Below are positions 44,682 to 53,466 of a stretch of DNA of 64,000 nt, one piece after another. Origin of the DNA: CAZCCV01 sp964497515 (lineage in GTDB: Bacteria > Armatimonadota > UBA5829 > DTLH01); assembly GCA_964497515.1 (NCBI GenBank), contig CAZCCV010000004.1, forward strand, positions 40,406 through 104,405. The letters are read 5' to 3'. Position 1 is the stretch's first letter. Each line of letters starts with the position of its first letter. The translations under genes were made by a program, and so were the position numbers. The notes beneath the pieces are model-generated. The model saw only the letters and a program-made list of their open reading frames with translations. It was not told the DNA's origin and searched no databases.

Positions 44682-46799
44682 TTGGAACTTTGGCGATATT
44701 ATAGAATTCTACGGCGGCGACGATGGATTGTGTTGCTGAGTATGGTGGTGTGCGTCGGAGGCGTAGCACTTTTTTCCGTCTTCTTCACACCTGATTTGTA
44801 CCAGGGCACAGTCATTGTAAGAGAGCGGCTTCCAGGACAATCTGGTGTTCAGGTGTTCGATAATCGTTACGTCCAGTCAGAGAGTCTCGAAGCGCATATG
44901 GCCGACCTTGTGGCTATGGCGAATAGCCCAACGGTGTTGCGAAGCGCAGGGGAAGTTCTTGCGCAGAGCGGAATCCCGCTGCCGCAGAACCGTGTTGATG
45001 CTACGGAGTATGGTAACACCAGAATGCTTCGTATCTCCGTCTCACTGCCCAATGCACAAGAAGCAGGCGAGGCCGCTGATGCGGTCTCTACTGCGTTCCG
45101 CGAGTATTATCGCGATAAGATGACTGAGGACAGTAAGCAGAGCGTCACATTCATCGAAGCTCAGCTCAAAAATGCTGCTCTCAAACTCGAAAATGCCAGG
45201 CAGGCAAGAAGGAAGTTCCAGGCTGAGAACAAAGTTGTCAGGATTGACGAAGAGACAACAGCACTGATTCAGCGGATTTCCCTCAACGAGCAGGCTGCGA
45301 TAGAAGCTAGAGCTCAATCAGACAGCCTTGTCAATCAACTTGAAGCGCTGGATTCTTTCGTAAAAAGCCAAAAAGATATGCGCCTCTATGGGGAAACAGT
45401 CGCGGACAACCCCATCTATCGTTCGTTGCTCCAGGAACAGCTTTCCGAAGAAGCCAAACTCGGTGCAATGCTTGCAACGAAGGGTAAGAACCACCCGGAT
45501 GTCATTGTAGTAGCCAGGCACGTTGAAGAGCTGCAGGCAAGAATCAAGGAGCAGCCAAGAATAATCCCGGCGTCGAGCACAACGCAGCTCGACCCATCCA
45601 AGCTCCAGACCGTACAGAGCCTCATCGCAACTCAAGCTCAGGTCGATGGTATGCATGCTCGCGTTCAGGCGCTCGAACAGTCACTCAAAGAGCAGCGAGA
45701 CTTGCTTGCTAAGCTCCCTGAAGACCAGATGAGTATGGCTCAGTACGACCTTGATATCCGAACGGCTGAGAACACTTACGGGTTGTTGAAAACGAAGCTC
45801 GACGAAGCTATTGTTCGCCAGAACGATGATACCAGTCAAGGCTCGATTCAGATTATGTCGCGTCCGGTGGTTACACCTGTTGACAAGAGAATCCCGCTGA
45901 AACTGGCTTTGGCATTTATGCTGAGCCCGCTTCTTGGCGTTGGAATAGTGCTTCTACTGCACAGTCTGGACAATACAGTCAGAACTCCGGCTGAGGCTGA
46001 GGACTTGCTCGGTCTTCCAGTGACGAGTGCTATACCGCTAAGTCGGTCACATACTCTCGCCAAGCGGCCCGACAACGAGGCGCTGGTCTCAAGCTACGGA
46101 ATGCTCACGGCGCTGCTCTGGCGCACTGTAGCCAAGACCGATTCTCCGGTGCTGCTGGTAGCTAGCGCTGAACCAGAGGCGGGTAGAACATCTACTGCGG
46201 CTAACCTTGCTGTCACCTTGGCAAGCGACGGCGCGCGAGTGATTCTTGTCGATGCAGACCTGCGCAAATCCAGCCTGCATACGGTTTTTGGAACCTCTAA
46301 TAAGCCGGGTTTTGCAAACGTTTTGGCTGGAACGGTTCCTGTGGAAGACGCATTGACTCCAACCAAGGTAGAGGGACTGCTGCTTCTGCCGGCTGGCCCT
46401 TCACCTGAGAATCCTGTTAGACTGCTCAGATCAGATGCTCTGACTGAGTTTGTCGCTCAGGTTGGTTCGCTTGCGGACTTTGTTGTATTCGACAGCCCCG
46501 CAGGGTCGACGTTCCCGGATGCAGCGCTTCTTGCGTCAACCATTAAGAACGTTGTTATAGTCCACTCTGCTGGCAGAGTGCCACGTGGTGCGGAGGCAGA
46601 GTTCAGAACCAGACTCGATATGGTCGGTGCCGAGATTCTCGGCGTCGTAATGAATAAGGTCCGTGCAGAGGATAGCCACGGTCACTTCCATTATCGCCGG
46701 TTCTATCAGGACACCACTGCTCAGAGCAAGCAGAAGATTGCTGCGATGACTGGTGTGCAGGCGATTTCTTCGGGCAGTTCTGATGAGGATGAAGAGTAA
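44682..46799 (+). CDS. Wzc/Wzz-type chain-length protein with BY-kinase-like domain, Walker A altered
   Basis: A 705-residue inner-membrane co-polymerase of the PCP-2a class. The Wzz domain and first helix come at about residues 10-40 (RRRRWIVLLSMVVCVGGVAL), a long coiled-coil periplasmic part at about 150-390, the GNVR-like segment, and a second helix at about 408-430. The C-terminal tyrosine-kinase-like P-loop domain reads AEPEAGRTSTAANLA, where the Walker A lysine is replaced by arginine (codon AGA at 46185, R502). Walker A' VILVDADLRKSS and the B motif FVVFDSP are intact. Few C-terminal tyrosines are present. Kinase activity is therefore doubtful. TTG 44682 is chosen because AGGAGG lies 5 bases upstream. 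Confidence 0.85.
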   Translation: MELWRYYRILRRRRWIVLLSMVVCVGGVALFSVFFTPDLYQGTVIVRERLPGQSGVQVFDNRYVQSESLEAHMADLVAMANSPTVLRSAGEVLAQSGIPLPQNRVDATEYGNTRMLRISVSLPNAQEAGEAADAVSTAFREYYRDKMTEDSKQSVTFIEAQLKNAALKLENARQARRKFQAENKVVRIDEETTALIQRISLNEQAAIEARAQSDSLVNQLEALDSFVKSQKDMRLYGETVADNPIYRSLLQEQLSEEAKLGAMLATKGKNHPDVIVVARHVEELQARIKEQPRIIPASSTTQLDPSKLQTVQSLIATQAQVDGMHARVQALEQSLKEQRDLLAKLPEDQMSMAQYDLDIRTAENTYGLLKTKLDEAIVRQNDDTSQGSIQIMSRPVVTPVDKRIPLKLALAFMLSPLLGVGIVLLLHSLDNTVRTPAEAEDLLGLPVTSAIPLSRSHTLAKRPDNEALVSSYGMLTALLWRTVAKTDSPVLLVASAEPEAGRTSTAANLAVTLASDGARVILVDADLRKSSLHTVFGTSNKPGFANVLAGTVPVEDALTPTKVEGLLLLPAGPSPENPVRLLRSDALTEFVAQVGSLADFVVFDSPAGSTFPDAALLASTIKNVVIVHSAGRVPRGAEAEFRTRLDMVGAEILGVVMNKVRAEDSHGHFHYRRFYQDTTAQSKQKIAAMTGVQAISSGSSDEDEE

Positions 46800-46868
46800 T
46801 TCATTCATCCTTGCAGTGCTGATGTACTGATCTGTCGCTTATCACTGATACTGATATTCGGAGACATA

Positions 46869-46899
46869 GCGCTGCGCGTTTCAATACGGCGCGCAGCGC
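46869..46899 (+). other. Strong intergenic hairpin within the exopolysaccharide genes
   Basis: GCGCTGCGCG (46869-46878) pairs perfectly with CGCGCAGCGC (46890-46899) across an 11-base loop. No T-run follows, so it is more likely an mRNA stability or processing element than a terminator. Confidence 0.6.
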
Positions 46900-46916
46900 A
46901 TATGTAAGTGTTGTGT

Positions 46917-47567
46917 ATGGACGTGATTTATTCAGAAGCCGAGTTTCCTGTCCAGGGAATGCAGGGGTGGCGTTTAGGAGTCAAGCGCGCGATCGACATT
47001 GTGGTTTCTTCGTTGGGATTGCTTGTACTGTTTCCGTTCGCCTGCTTTGTGGCGCTGGCAATCCGCATTGACTCTCCCGGCCCTATTCTTTTCAAGCAAA
47101 CCAGAGTTGGTAAGTGCGGGCGTAAGTTCCAACTGTACAAATTCCGGTCAATGCTGAAAGAAGCCGAGAAGATAAGAGCTTCCCTTGACGAGCTGAATGA
47201 AGCATCAGGTCCAATTTTCAAGATTAAACGAGACCCCAGAATCACCAGAGTCGGTAGAATTATGCGAAAGACAAGCATCGATGAACTGCCACAGCTCATT
47301 AATGTTTTCAAAGGTGAAATGAGCCTGGTGGGGCCTAGACCTCCGATTCCGCAGGAAGTCGAATCGTACAGCAGTCACGCGTTGGGCAGACTTGCTGTTA
47401 CTCCTGGTCTTACCTGTCTTTGGCAGGTAGGAGGTCGCAGTAGTATCCCCTTCGATGAATGGGTAGAACTAGATTTGGATTATATCCAACGTCAATCTCT
47501 GTGGCTCGATTTCGTGATTCTTCTGAAAACGATACCTGCCGTTTTATGCTGCAGGGGAGCACACTGA
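46917..47567 (+). CDS. Undecaprenyl-phosphate sugar phosphotransferase (initiating transferase)
   Basis: A 216-residue bacterial sugar transferase that puts the first sugar phosphate on the lipid carrier. One membrane helix (residues about 20-45, AIDIVVSSLGLLVLFPFACF) is followed by the catalytic domain with LYKFRSMLKEAE, SIDELPQLINVFKGEMSLVG, PRPP and TPGLTCLWQVGGR. It lacks the multi-helix N-terminus of WbaP-like members, so it is of the short PglC/EpsL type. ATG 46917; no strong SD. Confidence 0.9.
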   Translation: MDVIYSEAEFPVQGMQGWRLGVKRAIDIVVSSLGLLVLFPFACFVALAIRIDSPGPILFKQTRVGKCGRKFQLYKFRSMLKEAEKIRASLDELNEASGPIFKIKRDPRITRVGRIMRKTSIDELPQLINVFKGEMSLVGPRPPIPQEVESYSSHALGRLAVTPGLTCLWQVGGRSSIPFDEWVELDLDYIQRQSLWLDFVILLKTIPAVLCCRGAH

Positions 47568-47613
47568 GTAGTGTAATGTGTGTACTGGCGTTTCGCCGGC
47601 TGATGGAGGTTTC

Positions 47614-48597
47614 TTGAATACTGTAGCGAGGGACGAGAAAACATTGACTGGTAAGCCCGAGTGGCCGACGGTTGGAAAAGTCGTCAGAGATAAAACCTGG
47701 CTCGCGATGTGCGTCGCGTGTATTATCAGTCTCTCTGTCGTGTACCATCAGGCATTCTATTTCTGGTGGGAATGGTGGTGGCGAGAGGAGAGCTACTACT
47801 CTCACGGAATAGTCATTCCGTTCTTGTCGCTGTTTCTAATTTGGTGTGGCAGGAAGCGAATAGGTGAGATCCCTGCCAATCCAAGCGCCTGGGGGTTTGC
47901 ATTGCTGGTTCCGGCGATGCTGCTGCAGATAGTTTCGTACCGCAGCTCGGTTGAGAGTGTTGCCGGGCTGACTTTCCCGGTGATGATACTTGGTGCTGTC
48001 ATTTTGTTGCTCGGTATTCGTGCGGCGAAAGCTATGTTGTTTCCCATAGCGTTTCTCTACTTCATGTGTGTGCCGCCTACAAACTACCTGGCACTGATCA
48101 GCTTCAAAATCCAGATGATATCTACTACGCTGGCAACCCTTGGTTTGAAAGCTATCGGGATTATGGCGTCGCAGAATGGGACTCAGATTTCCTTGCCTAG
48201 CGGCGTAGAAATGAACGTTGCCGCTCCGTGTAGCGGTTTTAGAATGCTGATTGCGCTTCTGGCATTCGTTATATTCTTCGCGTATATCAGAAAAGGGCCG
48301 ATGTGGGGACGGCTGGCTATGGTAGCACTTGTGATACCAATTGGCCTTCTGGCCAACTCTGTAAGGGTGCTCCTTATAGCTATTGTTGGCGAGTTTTATG
48401 GCGAAAGCTCGATGCTTTCTTTCCACGACTATTCGGGCTACATAGTATTGATTCTGTCGTTTATCGGAATTGCTCTAGTCGCACGAATGGTGAAGTGCAG
48501 AGAGTTCGAGCCCGAAATCGAGGCCGGATTCGATCAATTCGCCGAATACCTGAATAAGGCTTTGTCGTTTTTTGGCGGTAAGGCCAAGGCGAAGTGA
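47614..48597 (+). CDS. Exosortase family membrane protease/transpeptidase
   Basis: A 327-residue protein with about eight membrane helices. The catalytic triad of exosortases is present: Cys206 in APCSGFRML, Arg251 in LANSVRVLL and His271 in FHDYSG. Exosortases cleave C-terminal PEP-CTERM-like sorting tails of surface proteins and are usually coded with exopolysaccharide genes, as here. No protein in this window carries a PEP-CTERM-like tail, so its targets lie elsewhere. TTG 47614 follows GGAGG by 4 bases. The longer frame from 47578 lacks an SD. Confidence 0.9.
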   Translation: MNTVARDEKTLTGKPEWPTVGKVVRDKTWLAMCVACIISLSVVYHQAFYFWWEWWWREESYYSHGIVIPFLSLFLIWCGRKRIGEIPANPSAWGFALLVPAMLLQIVSYRSSVESVAGLTFPVMILGAVILLLGIRAAKAMLFPIAFLYFMCVPPTNYLALISFKIQMISTTLATLGLKAIGIMASQNGTQISLPSGVEMNVAAPCSGFRMLIALLAFVIFFAYIRKGPMWGRLAMVALVIPIGLLANSVRVLLIAIVGEFYGESSMLSFHDYSGYIVLILSFIGIALVARMVKCREFEPEIEAGFDQFAEYLNKALSFFGGKAKAK

Positions 48598-48605
48598 GGT
48601 AACTG

Positions 48606-49277
48606 ATGCCCAAATTCAAGCTATATGCCATTGTCTTTCTGCTGGTTGTAGTAGGGTGGGCCGTGACTATTGCAGTAGTCCCCACTATGTCCAGAGGTCT
48701 CAGAATCGCAGAAGACTTTTCGAGTATACCAGCGGAGTTCGGAGAATGGACGAGTCACGATCGTGCGAAGGATCTGAAAACTCTCAATGTTCTTCGTACT
48801 TGCAGTATATTGGACAGGGACTATACAGACCAGTATGGGAATCTGGTCAACCTTTCGATAGTCTATGGACAGGAACTGGGTGACTTCCATCAGCCAGAGA
48901 ACTGTATGGAAGGTGTTGGCTGGCGTCGAACCAGCAGCCGCCTGATTGAAGTTCGGCCAGTGAGCGGCTCACCGTTTACCGCGAAGGCAATAGTAATGAC
49001 GAACGACATCCATGACATCGTCACAGTCTATTGGTTCTATATGGGTGGGCGGGTCGTCAACACAATGGGAACACAGAAGCTCAAGACTCTGATGCACGCA
49101 CTGGTGGGGGGAGATATGCCGCCATCGGCGATGATAAAGTTTTCAACAATGGTCGAAGTCGATGAGGAGACTGCGATAGAGAGAGCGTTGGCACTCTGTC
49201 AGGAACTTGCCCCGTCAATTATCGATATGGCAAGCCGCGAGCCTAAGTGGGAGGATTACAGAAAAATCCTGGAATAG
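48606..49277 (+). CDS. epsI: EpsI family protein (exosortase partner)
   Basis: A 223-residue protein with one N-terminal helix (YAIVFLLVVVGWAVTIAVVP) and a periplasmic EpsI/DUF3485 domain. Typical marks are IPAEFGEWTS, LRTCSILDRDY, the HQPENCMEGVGW motif and VYWFYMGG. In many genomes EpsI is fused to or follows the exosortase; its biochemical job is not settled. It begins 8 bp after the exosortase stop with GAGG about 8 bases before the ATG. Confidence 0.88.
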   Translation: MPKFKLYAIVFLLVVVGWAVTIAVVPTMSRGLRIAEDFSSIPAEFGEWTSHDRAKDLKTLNVLRTCSILDRDYTDQYGNLVNLSIVYGQELGDFHQPENCMEGVGWRRTSSRLIEVRPVSGSPFTAKAIVMTNDIHDIVTVYWFYMGGRVVNTMGTQKLKTLMHALVGGDMPPSAMIKFSTMVEVDEETAIERALALCQELAPSIIDMASREPKWEDYRKILE

Positions 49278-49392
49278 GATGAACTTTCTTATTGCTCGAA
49301 CTGTCGTGGCACTAATTGGTTTTGAAAAACGAAGCTGTGATGCAAATGGGCGTGTATTGCTGACGCAGAGTCTGTGAGATGAGTTTATCATT

Positions 49393-50562
49393 ATGAAGAT
49401 TGCTGTTGTTGGGTCAAAAGGCATCCCTGCAACTTGGGGAGGCATAGAAAGGCACGTTGAGGAACTGTCTACCAGGTTCGTCAAGCGTGGTCACGAGGTC
49501 ACAGTTTACTGTAGACCTTACTACACCACAACCAAAGACAAGTTCTACAAGGGTGTCAGGCTCAAGAGAGTGCCAACTCTCAAAACAAGAAGCTTGGACG
49601 CTATCACCAATTCGTTTGTTTCAACACTGCATGCAATGGCTGGCAGTTACGATATAATCCACTACCACGCACTCGGGCCATCTGCACTATGTGGAGTGCC
49701 AAGAATAGTGGGCAAAAGGACAGTCGCCACAGTCCACGGACTGGACTGGGAGCGAGAAAAGTGGGGCGCATTTGCAAAGCAGTTCCTCAAGTTTGGCGAG
49801 CGAGCTGCTGTGCGGCACCCTAATGCGACTATCGTCGTATCAAAATTCCTTAGAAAATATCTAATCGATAAGCATCGCAGAGATGTTGCCTATATACCAA
49901 ACGCGGTAACCGATCCGGTTTTTCGACAGCCGGACAAGATTACCACTTCGTACGGCTTGAAGGGTGGGGACTATATACTGTTTGTCGCCAGACTGGTCCC
50001 CGAAAAAGGCTGTCACTTCCTTCTGGAAGCATTTAAAGACGTCAAAACCGACAAAAAACTGGTAATCGCTGGTGGCTCCAGCCATTCCGACGATTATGTG
50101 AAATCGTTGGAGTCTATGGCAGGAGACAATGTTATCTTCACTGGCTATGTTTACGGAGAAGAACTGCAGGAACTGTATTCCAACGCATACTGCTATGTTT
50201 TACCCTCTACCATAGAGGGACTTCCATTTACACTCCTGGAGGCTATGTCGTACGGCAGATGTTCGATAGTCAGCGATATTCCTCCGAATATTGAGGTCGT
50301 TCGAGATAATGGCATTGTCTTTGCCACTAAGAATGTGAACGACCTCAAGCGTGCACTTCAACAAGCCATAGATGACCCAAATATGGTGGAGGATCTTGGC
50401 CAACGTTCGCAGGCGATTAGAGATGAAGAGTACAGCTACGATAGTATTGTGGAAAAAACACTTAAGCTGTATGATACAATTGTCGCAGGAAAGTCGGTTA
50501 CAGAGACAGGGTCCGCCTCGTCTTGCGAGCAAACGCCAGATCAAGAACCGGCTGATCATTAG
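49393..50562 (+). CDS. Family 4 glycosyltransferase
   Basis: A 389-residue GT-B glycosyltransferase. The N-terminal domain (VVGSKGIPATWGGIERHVEE) is of the kind seen in capsule and rhamnosyl or mannosyl transferases. The donor-binding C-terminal domain has LFVARLVPEKGCHFLLEAF, TGYVYGEELQELYSNAYCYV and PSTIEGLPFTLLEAMSYGRC (E-x7-E). It likely adds a sugar to the lipid-linked repeat unit, with donor and acceptor unknown. It is part of the exopolysaccharide run. Confidence 0.88.
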   Translation: MKIAVVGSKGIPATWGGIERHVEELSTRFVKRGHEVTVYCRPYYTTTKDKFYKGVRLKRVPTLKTRSLDAITNSFVSTLHAMAGSYDIIHYHALGPSALCGVPRIVGKRTVATVHGLDWEREKWGAFAKQFLKFGERAAVRHPNATIVVSKFLRKYLIDKHRRDVAYIPNAVTDPVFRQPDKITTSYGLKGGDYILFVARLVPEKGCHFLLEAFKDVKTDKKLVIAGGSSHSDDYVKSLESMAGDNVIFTGYVYGEELQELYSNAYCYVLPSTIEGLPFTLLEAMSYGRCSIVSDIPPNIEVVRDNGIVFATKNVNDLKRALQQAIDDPNMVEDLGQRSQAIRDEEYSYDSIVEKTLKLYDTIVAGKSVTETGSASSCEQTPDQEPADH

Positions 50563-50593
50563 CTGGTAGTCTGTTTAGTGGGGTTATTATTCT

Positions 50594-51538
50594 ATGGAAG
50601 GCATTCTTGTTGCCACTTATCGCTGTAACGCACGGTGCCATATGTGCAATACGTGGCAGTATCCCAGCGCACCTGATGAGGAGCTGCCAATCAAATACTA
50701 CGAGCGGCTTCCGCATATGGCATTTCTCAATATTACCGGTGGTGAGCCTTTTATTCGGCAGGATTTAGGCGATATCATCGAGATTGTCAGACCAAAAGCC
50801 GATCGAATCTGCATAAGCACCAACGGGTTTTACACTGAGCGGATTATCGCACTTGCGGAGAAATTTCCAGATTTGGGGTTCCGTATCAGCCTGGAAGGAC
50901 TGCCGTCGGCCAATGACGAGCTAAGAGGTATTGAAGACGGTTTTGACCACGGACTCCGAACCCTTTTGCAGCTTAAGCGAATGGGTAGGAAGGATATCGG
51001 TTTTGGCATTACCGTCTCTGATAGGAACGCTAAAGACCTGCTGGAACTATACGAACTCGCCAAGGGGCTCGGCGTGGAGTTCGCAACGGCAGTGGTTCAT
51101 AACAGCTACTACTTCCACAAGTTTGATAACGAAATTACCAAGAAGGAGGAGGTCGGTAATGCCTTCCGAAGCCTGATTGGTGAATTCTTCAAAAGCAAGC
51201 GACCGAAAGACTGGTTCAGAGCGTACTTCAACTACGGACTCATCAACTATGTAAATGGTGGAAAGCGCCTTCTGCCGTGTGAAGTTGGGACGGATCTTTT
51301 TATGGTTGATCCGTTTGGCGAGATATTCCCTTGCAATGCACTCGAAGAGAGTATGGGGAATATCAAAGAAGCGAGCTTTGAGGAGATCTGGAACAGCCCG
51401 CGTGCCCAGGAGGTTCGTGAGAACGTCCGAACTTGCGACAAGAATTGCTGGATGATCGGTAGTGTTGCCCCAGCAATGAAGAAGAACAAGATGGCGCCCA
51501 TTAGGTGGATTCTGAAAAACCGAAAGTGCTATCGCTAA
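50594..51538 (+). CDS. Radical SAM protein with SPASM-like C-terminus
   Basis: A 314-residue radical SAM enzyme. The SAM cluster motif is TYRCNARCHMCNTW (CxxxCxxC), with the GGEP motif in LNITGGEPFIRQDLG. C-terminal cysteines in LLPCEVG, IFPCNALE and RTCDKNCW look like a SPASM or twitch domain with a further Fe-S site. Such enzymes modify peptides or small molecules. Its place at the end of the exosortase/EPS genes suggests a role in maturing a surface peptide or polymer, which is inference. It begins 31 bp after the glycosyltransferase gene. Confidence 0.85.
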   Translation: MEGILVATYRCNARCHMCNTWQYPSAPDEELPIKYYERLPHMAFLNITGGEPFIRQDLGDIIEIVRPKADRICISTNGFYTERIIALAEKFPDLGFRISLEGLPSANDELRGIEDGFDHGLRTLLQLKRMGRKDIGFGITVSDRNAKDLLELYELAKGLGVEFATAVVHNSYYFHKFDNEITKKEEVGNAFRSLIGEFFKSKRPKDWFRAYFNYGLINYVNGGKRLLPCEVGTDLFMVDPFGEIFPCNALEESMGNIKEASFEEIWNSPRAQEVRENVRTCDKNCWMIGSVAPAMKKNKMAPIRWILKNRKCYR

Positions 51539-51636
51539 TTCAACGGTGTCGCTTGTGATCACTGATTTGAGCAGTGAAACAGGTGGAGAATCGCTGGCAA
51601 ATGCCCGTTAGCCTGCACAACGATGCAGCCTTTTGG

Positions 51637-51642
51637 TATAAT
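51637..51642 (+). promoter_or_regulatory. -10 box upstream of ftsY
   Basis: A perfect TATAAT. The base 17 upstream offers only TGCACA as a -35, so an activator or an alternative contact may be needed. Transcription would begin near 51649, directly before the hairpin at 51659. Confidence 0.45.
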
Positions 51643-51658
51643 AATGCTCTTGATGAAG

Positions 51659-51689
51659 CAGCCCTGAGCTGAGGGGCTGTTTCTTTTTT
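51659..51689 (+). terminator. Terminator-like hairpin between radical SAM gene and ftsY
   Basis: CAGCCC (51659-51664) pairs with GGGCTG (51674-51679), followed by TTTCTTTTTT. It may end the exopolysaccharide transcript. Because the TATAAT lies upstream of it, it would also sit in the ftsY leader, with its T-run just before the SD. Confidence 0.65.
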
Positions 51690-51702
51690 GGGAGATCAAC
51701 GT

Positions 51703-52599
51703 ATGAGACTTTTTAGAGGTATTTTTCAGAAGGTGGACCAGCTCCTCACCGGCAGAAAAGTAGTGGATGATTCACTGTTCGACGAGCTGGAGGAAATCCT
51801 CATTCAGGCGGATATCAGTATTCATACTACAACCAAGCTGGTAGACTCGATGCGGTCTGCAGCTAGAAAAGAGCGGCTTGGAGACTCCGATCAGGTGCGC
51901 GAACGGCTTGAAGAAGGGCTGGTTGAAATCCTCGGCAGCAAATCGGATTCTAAGCTCAAGGTGTCTGCCGAGCCGCCTACAGTATACGTTGTTGTGGGCG
52001 TAAATGGGGTGGGGAAGACTACTACAATCGGCAAGCTCGCTCATCGACTGCGGAAGCAGGGCAATAAGGTTCTAATGGCTGCTGGCGATACTTTTCGTGC
52101 TGCGGCAATCGACCAACTGGAAATATGGGCAGGTCGCGTTGGAGTAGATATTGTGAAGCATCAACCGGGGGCTGATCCATCGGCAGTATTGTTCGATGCA
52201 GTTCAGGCGGGTGCCTCTCGTGGCGTAGATTACGTAATAGCCGATACCGCGGGAAGGCTGCATACAAAAGCCAACCTTATGGAAGAGCTGAAGAAAATGT
52301 CGCGTGTCGTAGAACGTGCTGTGGGAAAGGCTCCCGAGGAGACTCTGCTTGTTCTCGATGCGACAACTGGTCAAAACGCTATAAACCAAGCCAAGGAGTT
52401 CCTAAACGCTGTAAAGGTTACAGGGATAGCGTTAGCAAAGCTCGACGGAACGTCCCGCGGTGGCATTGTAATCACCATTAAAGACGAATTGGGAGTGCCC
52501 ATCAAGTTAGTTGGGACAGGGGAGCAGATGGACGACCTCGAAGACTTCGACTCCACAGCATTTGTTAAAGCTCTGGTGGAAGGCTCAAACGGCGAGTAG
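51703..52599 (+). CDS. ftsY: Signal recognition particle receptor FtsY
   Basis: A 298-residue SRP GTPase that docks ribosome-SRP complexes at the membrane. The N-domain is FDELEEILIQADISIHTTTK. The G-domain has GVNGVGKTTTIGKLAHRL, DTFRAAAIDQLEIWA, IADTAGRLHTKANLMEEL and the closing LVGTGEQMDDLEDF. It lacks the long acidic A-domain of E. coli FtsY, as many bacteria do. ATG 51703 has GGGAGAT about 6 bases upstream. Confidence 0.94.
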   Translation: MRLFRGIFQKVDQLLTGRKVVDDSLFDELEEILIQADISIHTTTKLVDSMRSAARKERLGDSDQVRERLEEGLVEILGSKSDSKLKVSAEPPTVYVVVGVNGVGKTTTIGKLAHRLRKQGNKVLMAAGDTFRAAAIDQLEIWAGRVGVDIVKHQPGADPSAVLFDAVQAGASRGVDYVIADTAGRLHTKANLMEELKKMSRVVERAVGKAPEETLLVLDATTGQNAINQAKEFLNAVKVTGIALAKLDGTSRGGIVITIKDELGVPIKLVGTGEQMDDLEDFDSTAFVKALVEGSNGE

Positions 52600-52625
52600 A
52601 ATCACTGAGCGCAATCTTCTTACGC

Positions 52626-52666
52626 TGTGGGCGCGCGACTGCGCCCACAATTACCTTATCTTTTTT
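52626..52666 (+). terminator. Terminator after ftsY
   Basis: TGTGGGCGC (52626-52634), 6-base loop, GCGCCCACA (52641-52649). The T-run (52661-52666) stands 11 bases further on, so it is not a textbook case. Confidence 0.6.
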
Positions 52667-52740
52667 CTTCTATACACTGCACAATGTGGAATAACCTCAA
52701 TGGCAGCGTGTAACAAGAAGTGCACGGATGCCGGCTACCC

Positions 52741-52772
52741 TTGACGCAAAATCTCAACTGGGGTGGTACGAT
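52741..52772 (+). promoter_or_regulatory. Extended -10 promoter of the first small prepilin
   Basis: TTGACG at 52741-52746 and TGGTACGAT at 52764-52772 (extended -10 TGn). The 20 bp spacer is long, but the TG extension can compensate. Confidence 0.45.
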
Positions 52773-52822
52773 AGAAGCACTGATCGTGTTTCTGAAACCT
52801 TGAGGAGGTAGAAAGAACTATT

Positions 52823-53197
52823 ATGCTGTGGATTAGTGACAGGAAGCGCAAGGGTGGTTTCACGCTGATTGAGATCATGATCGTCGTCTTGATCATCGCT
52901 GTTCTCCTTGCTATTGCAATTCCAAACTTCTTGCGAGCCAGAGAGTCGTCAAGGGCTAAGAGCTGCCAGGGTAACCTCAGACAGATCGAGACTGCCAAAG
53001 AGCAGTGGGCAATGGATACAAAGGCAGCTTCGACTGCGACGCCTACAGAAGCCAATCTTGCGCCGGACTACGTTAAGTCCTATCCTGGATGTCCTTCGAA
53101 TGGTAGCTATACCATTGGTAACATGTCAACCCGTCCGACGTGCAGCATTGGCACAAACGGCACGACCGACGAAAGTGACGACCACGTGCTGCCGTAA
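52823..53197 (+). CDS. Small type IV prepilin, copy A
   Basis: A 124-residue prepilin. The peptidase site is in KGGFTLIEIMIVVLIIAVLL with the +5 glutamate, followed by the usual IPNFLRARESSRAKSCQGNL helix. The short globular part holds a CPSNGSYTIGN motif and two further cysteines, like minor pilins and ComGC-type competence pilins. Its mature part equals copy B residue for residue. ATG 52823 has GAGGAGG about 13 bases upstream. It has its own promoter and terminator, and no pilus machinery is adjacent. Confidence 0.88.
   Translation: MLWISDRKRKGGFTLIEIMIVVLIIAVLLAIAIPNFLRARESSRAKSCQGNLRQIETAKEQWAMDTKAASTATPTEANLAPDYVKSYPGCPSNGSYTIGNMSTRPTCSIGTNGTTDESDDHVLP
52973..53193 (+). repeat. 221 bp exact direct repeat, first copy
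   Basis: Identical by eye to 53617-53837. It covers the 3' three-fifths of the prepilin gene, whereas the 5' part of the gene and the flanks differ between the two copies. Confidence 0.85.
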
Positions 53198-53217
53198 CTG
53201 GCATCATAAATCAAGCG

Positions 53218-53252
53218 AAGCAGCCGATCTGCAAAAATCGGCTGCTTTTTTT
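53218..53252 (+). terminator. Rho-independent terminator of prepilin A
   Basis: AAGCAGCCGAT (53218-53228) pairs perfectly with ATCGGCTGCTT (53237-53247), followed by a T-run to 53252. Confidence 0.92.
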
Positions 53253-53466
53253 GGAACATTCTTCCGAAAATATGAGTAGTCTCAGCAATTACCGTGTTAA
53301 TTGCTGGCCATTTGCGTGGAAGAACCTGTTGGCGGGCCAGGCTAAATTGGCCAAACGATAGCCGAATCCTGGGCCGCAACAGCTCTCCTAAATACCTTGT
53401 GGTACTAAGGTGAAGCTGCATATGGTCTTACACCATGCGAGCCTGGAGGAGGTGGAAAGAAAGACA

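Noticed and set aside
51650..51690. GAAGCAGCC resembling the SRP RNA apical motif upstream of ftsY
   Set aside because: The defining GGTCAGGTCCGGAA context is missing; the hairpin with T-run is a better explanation.
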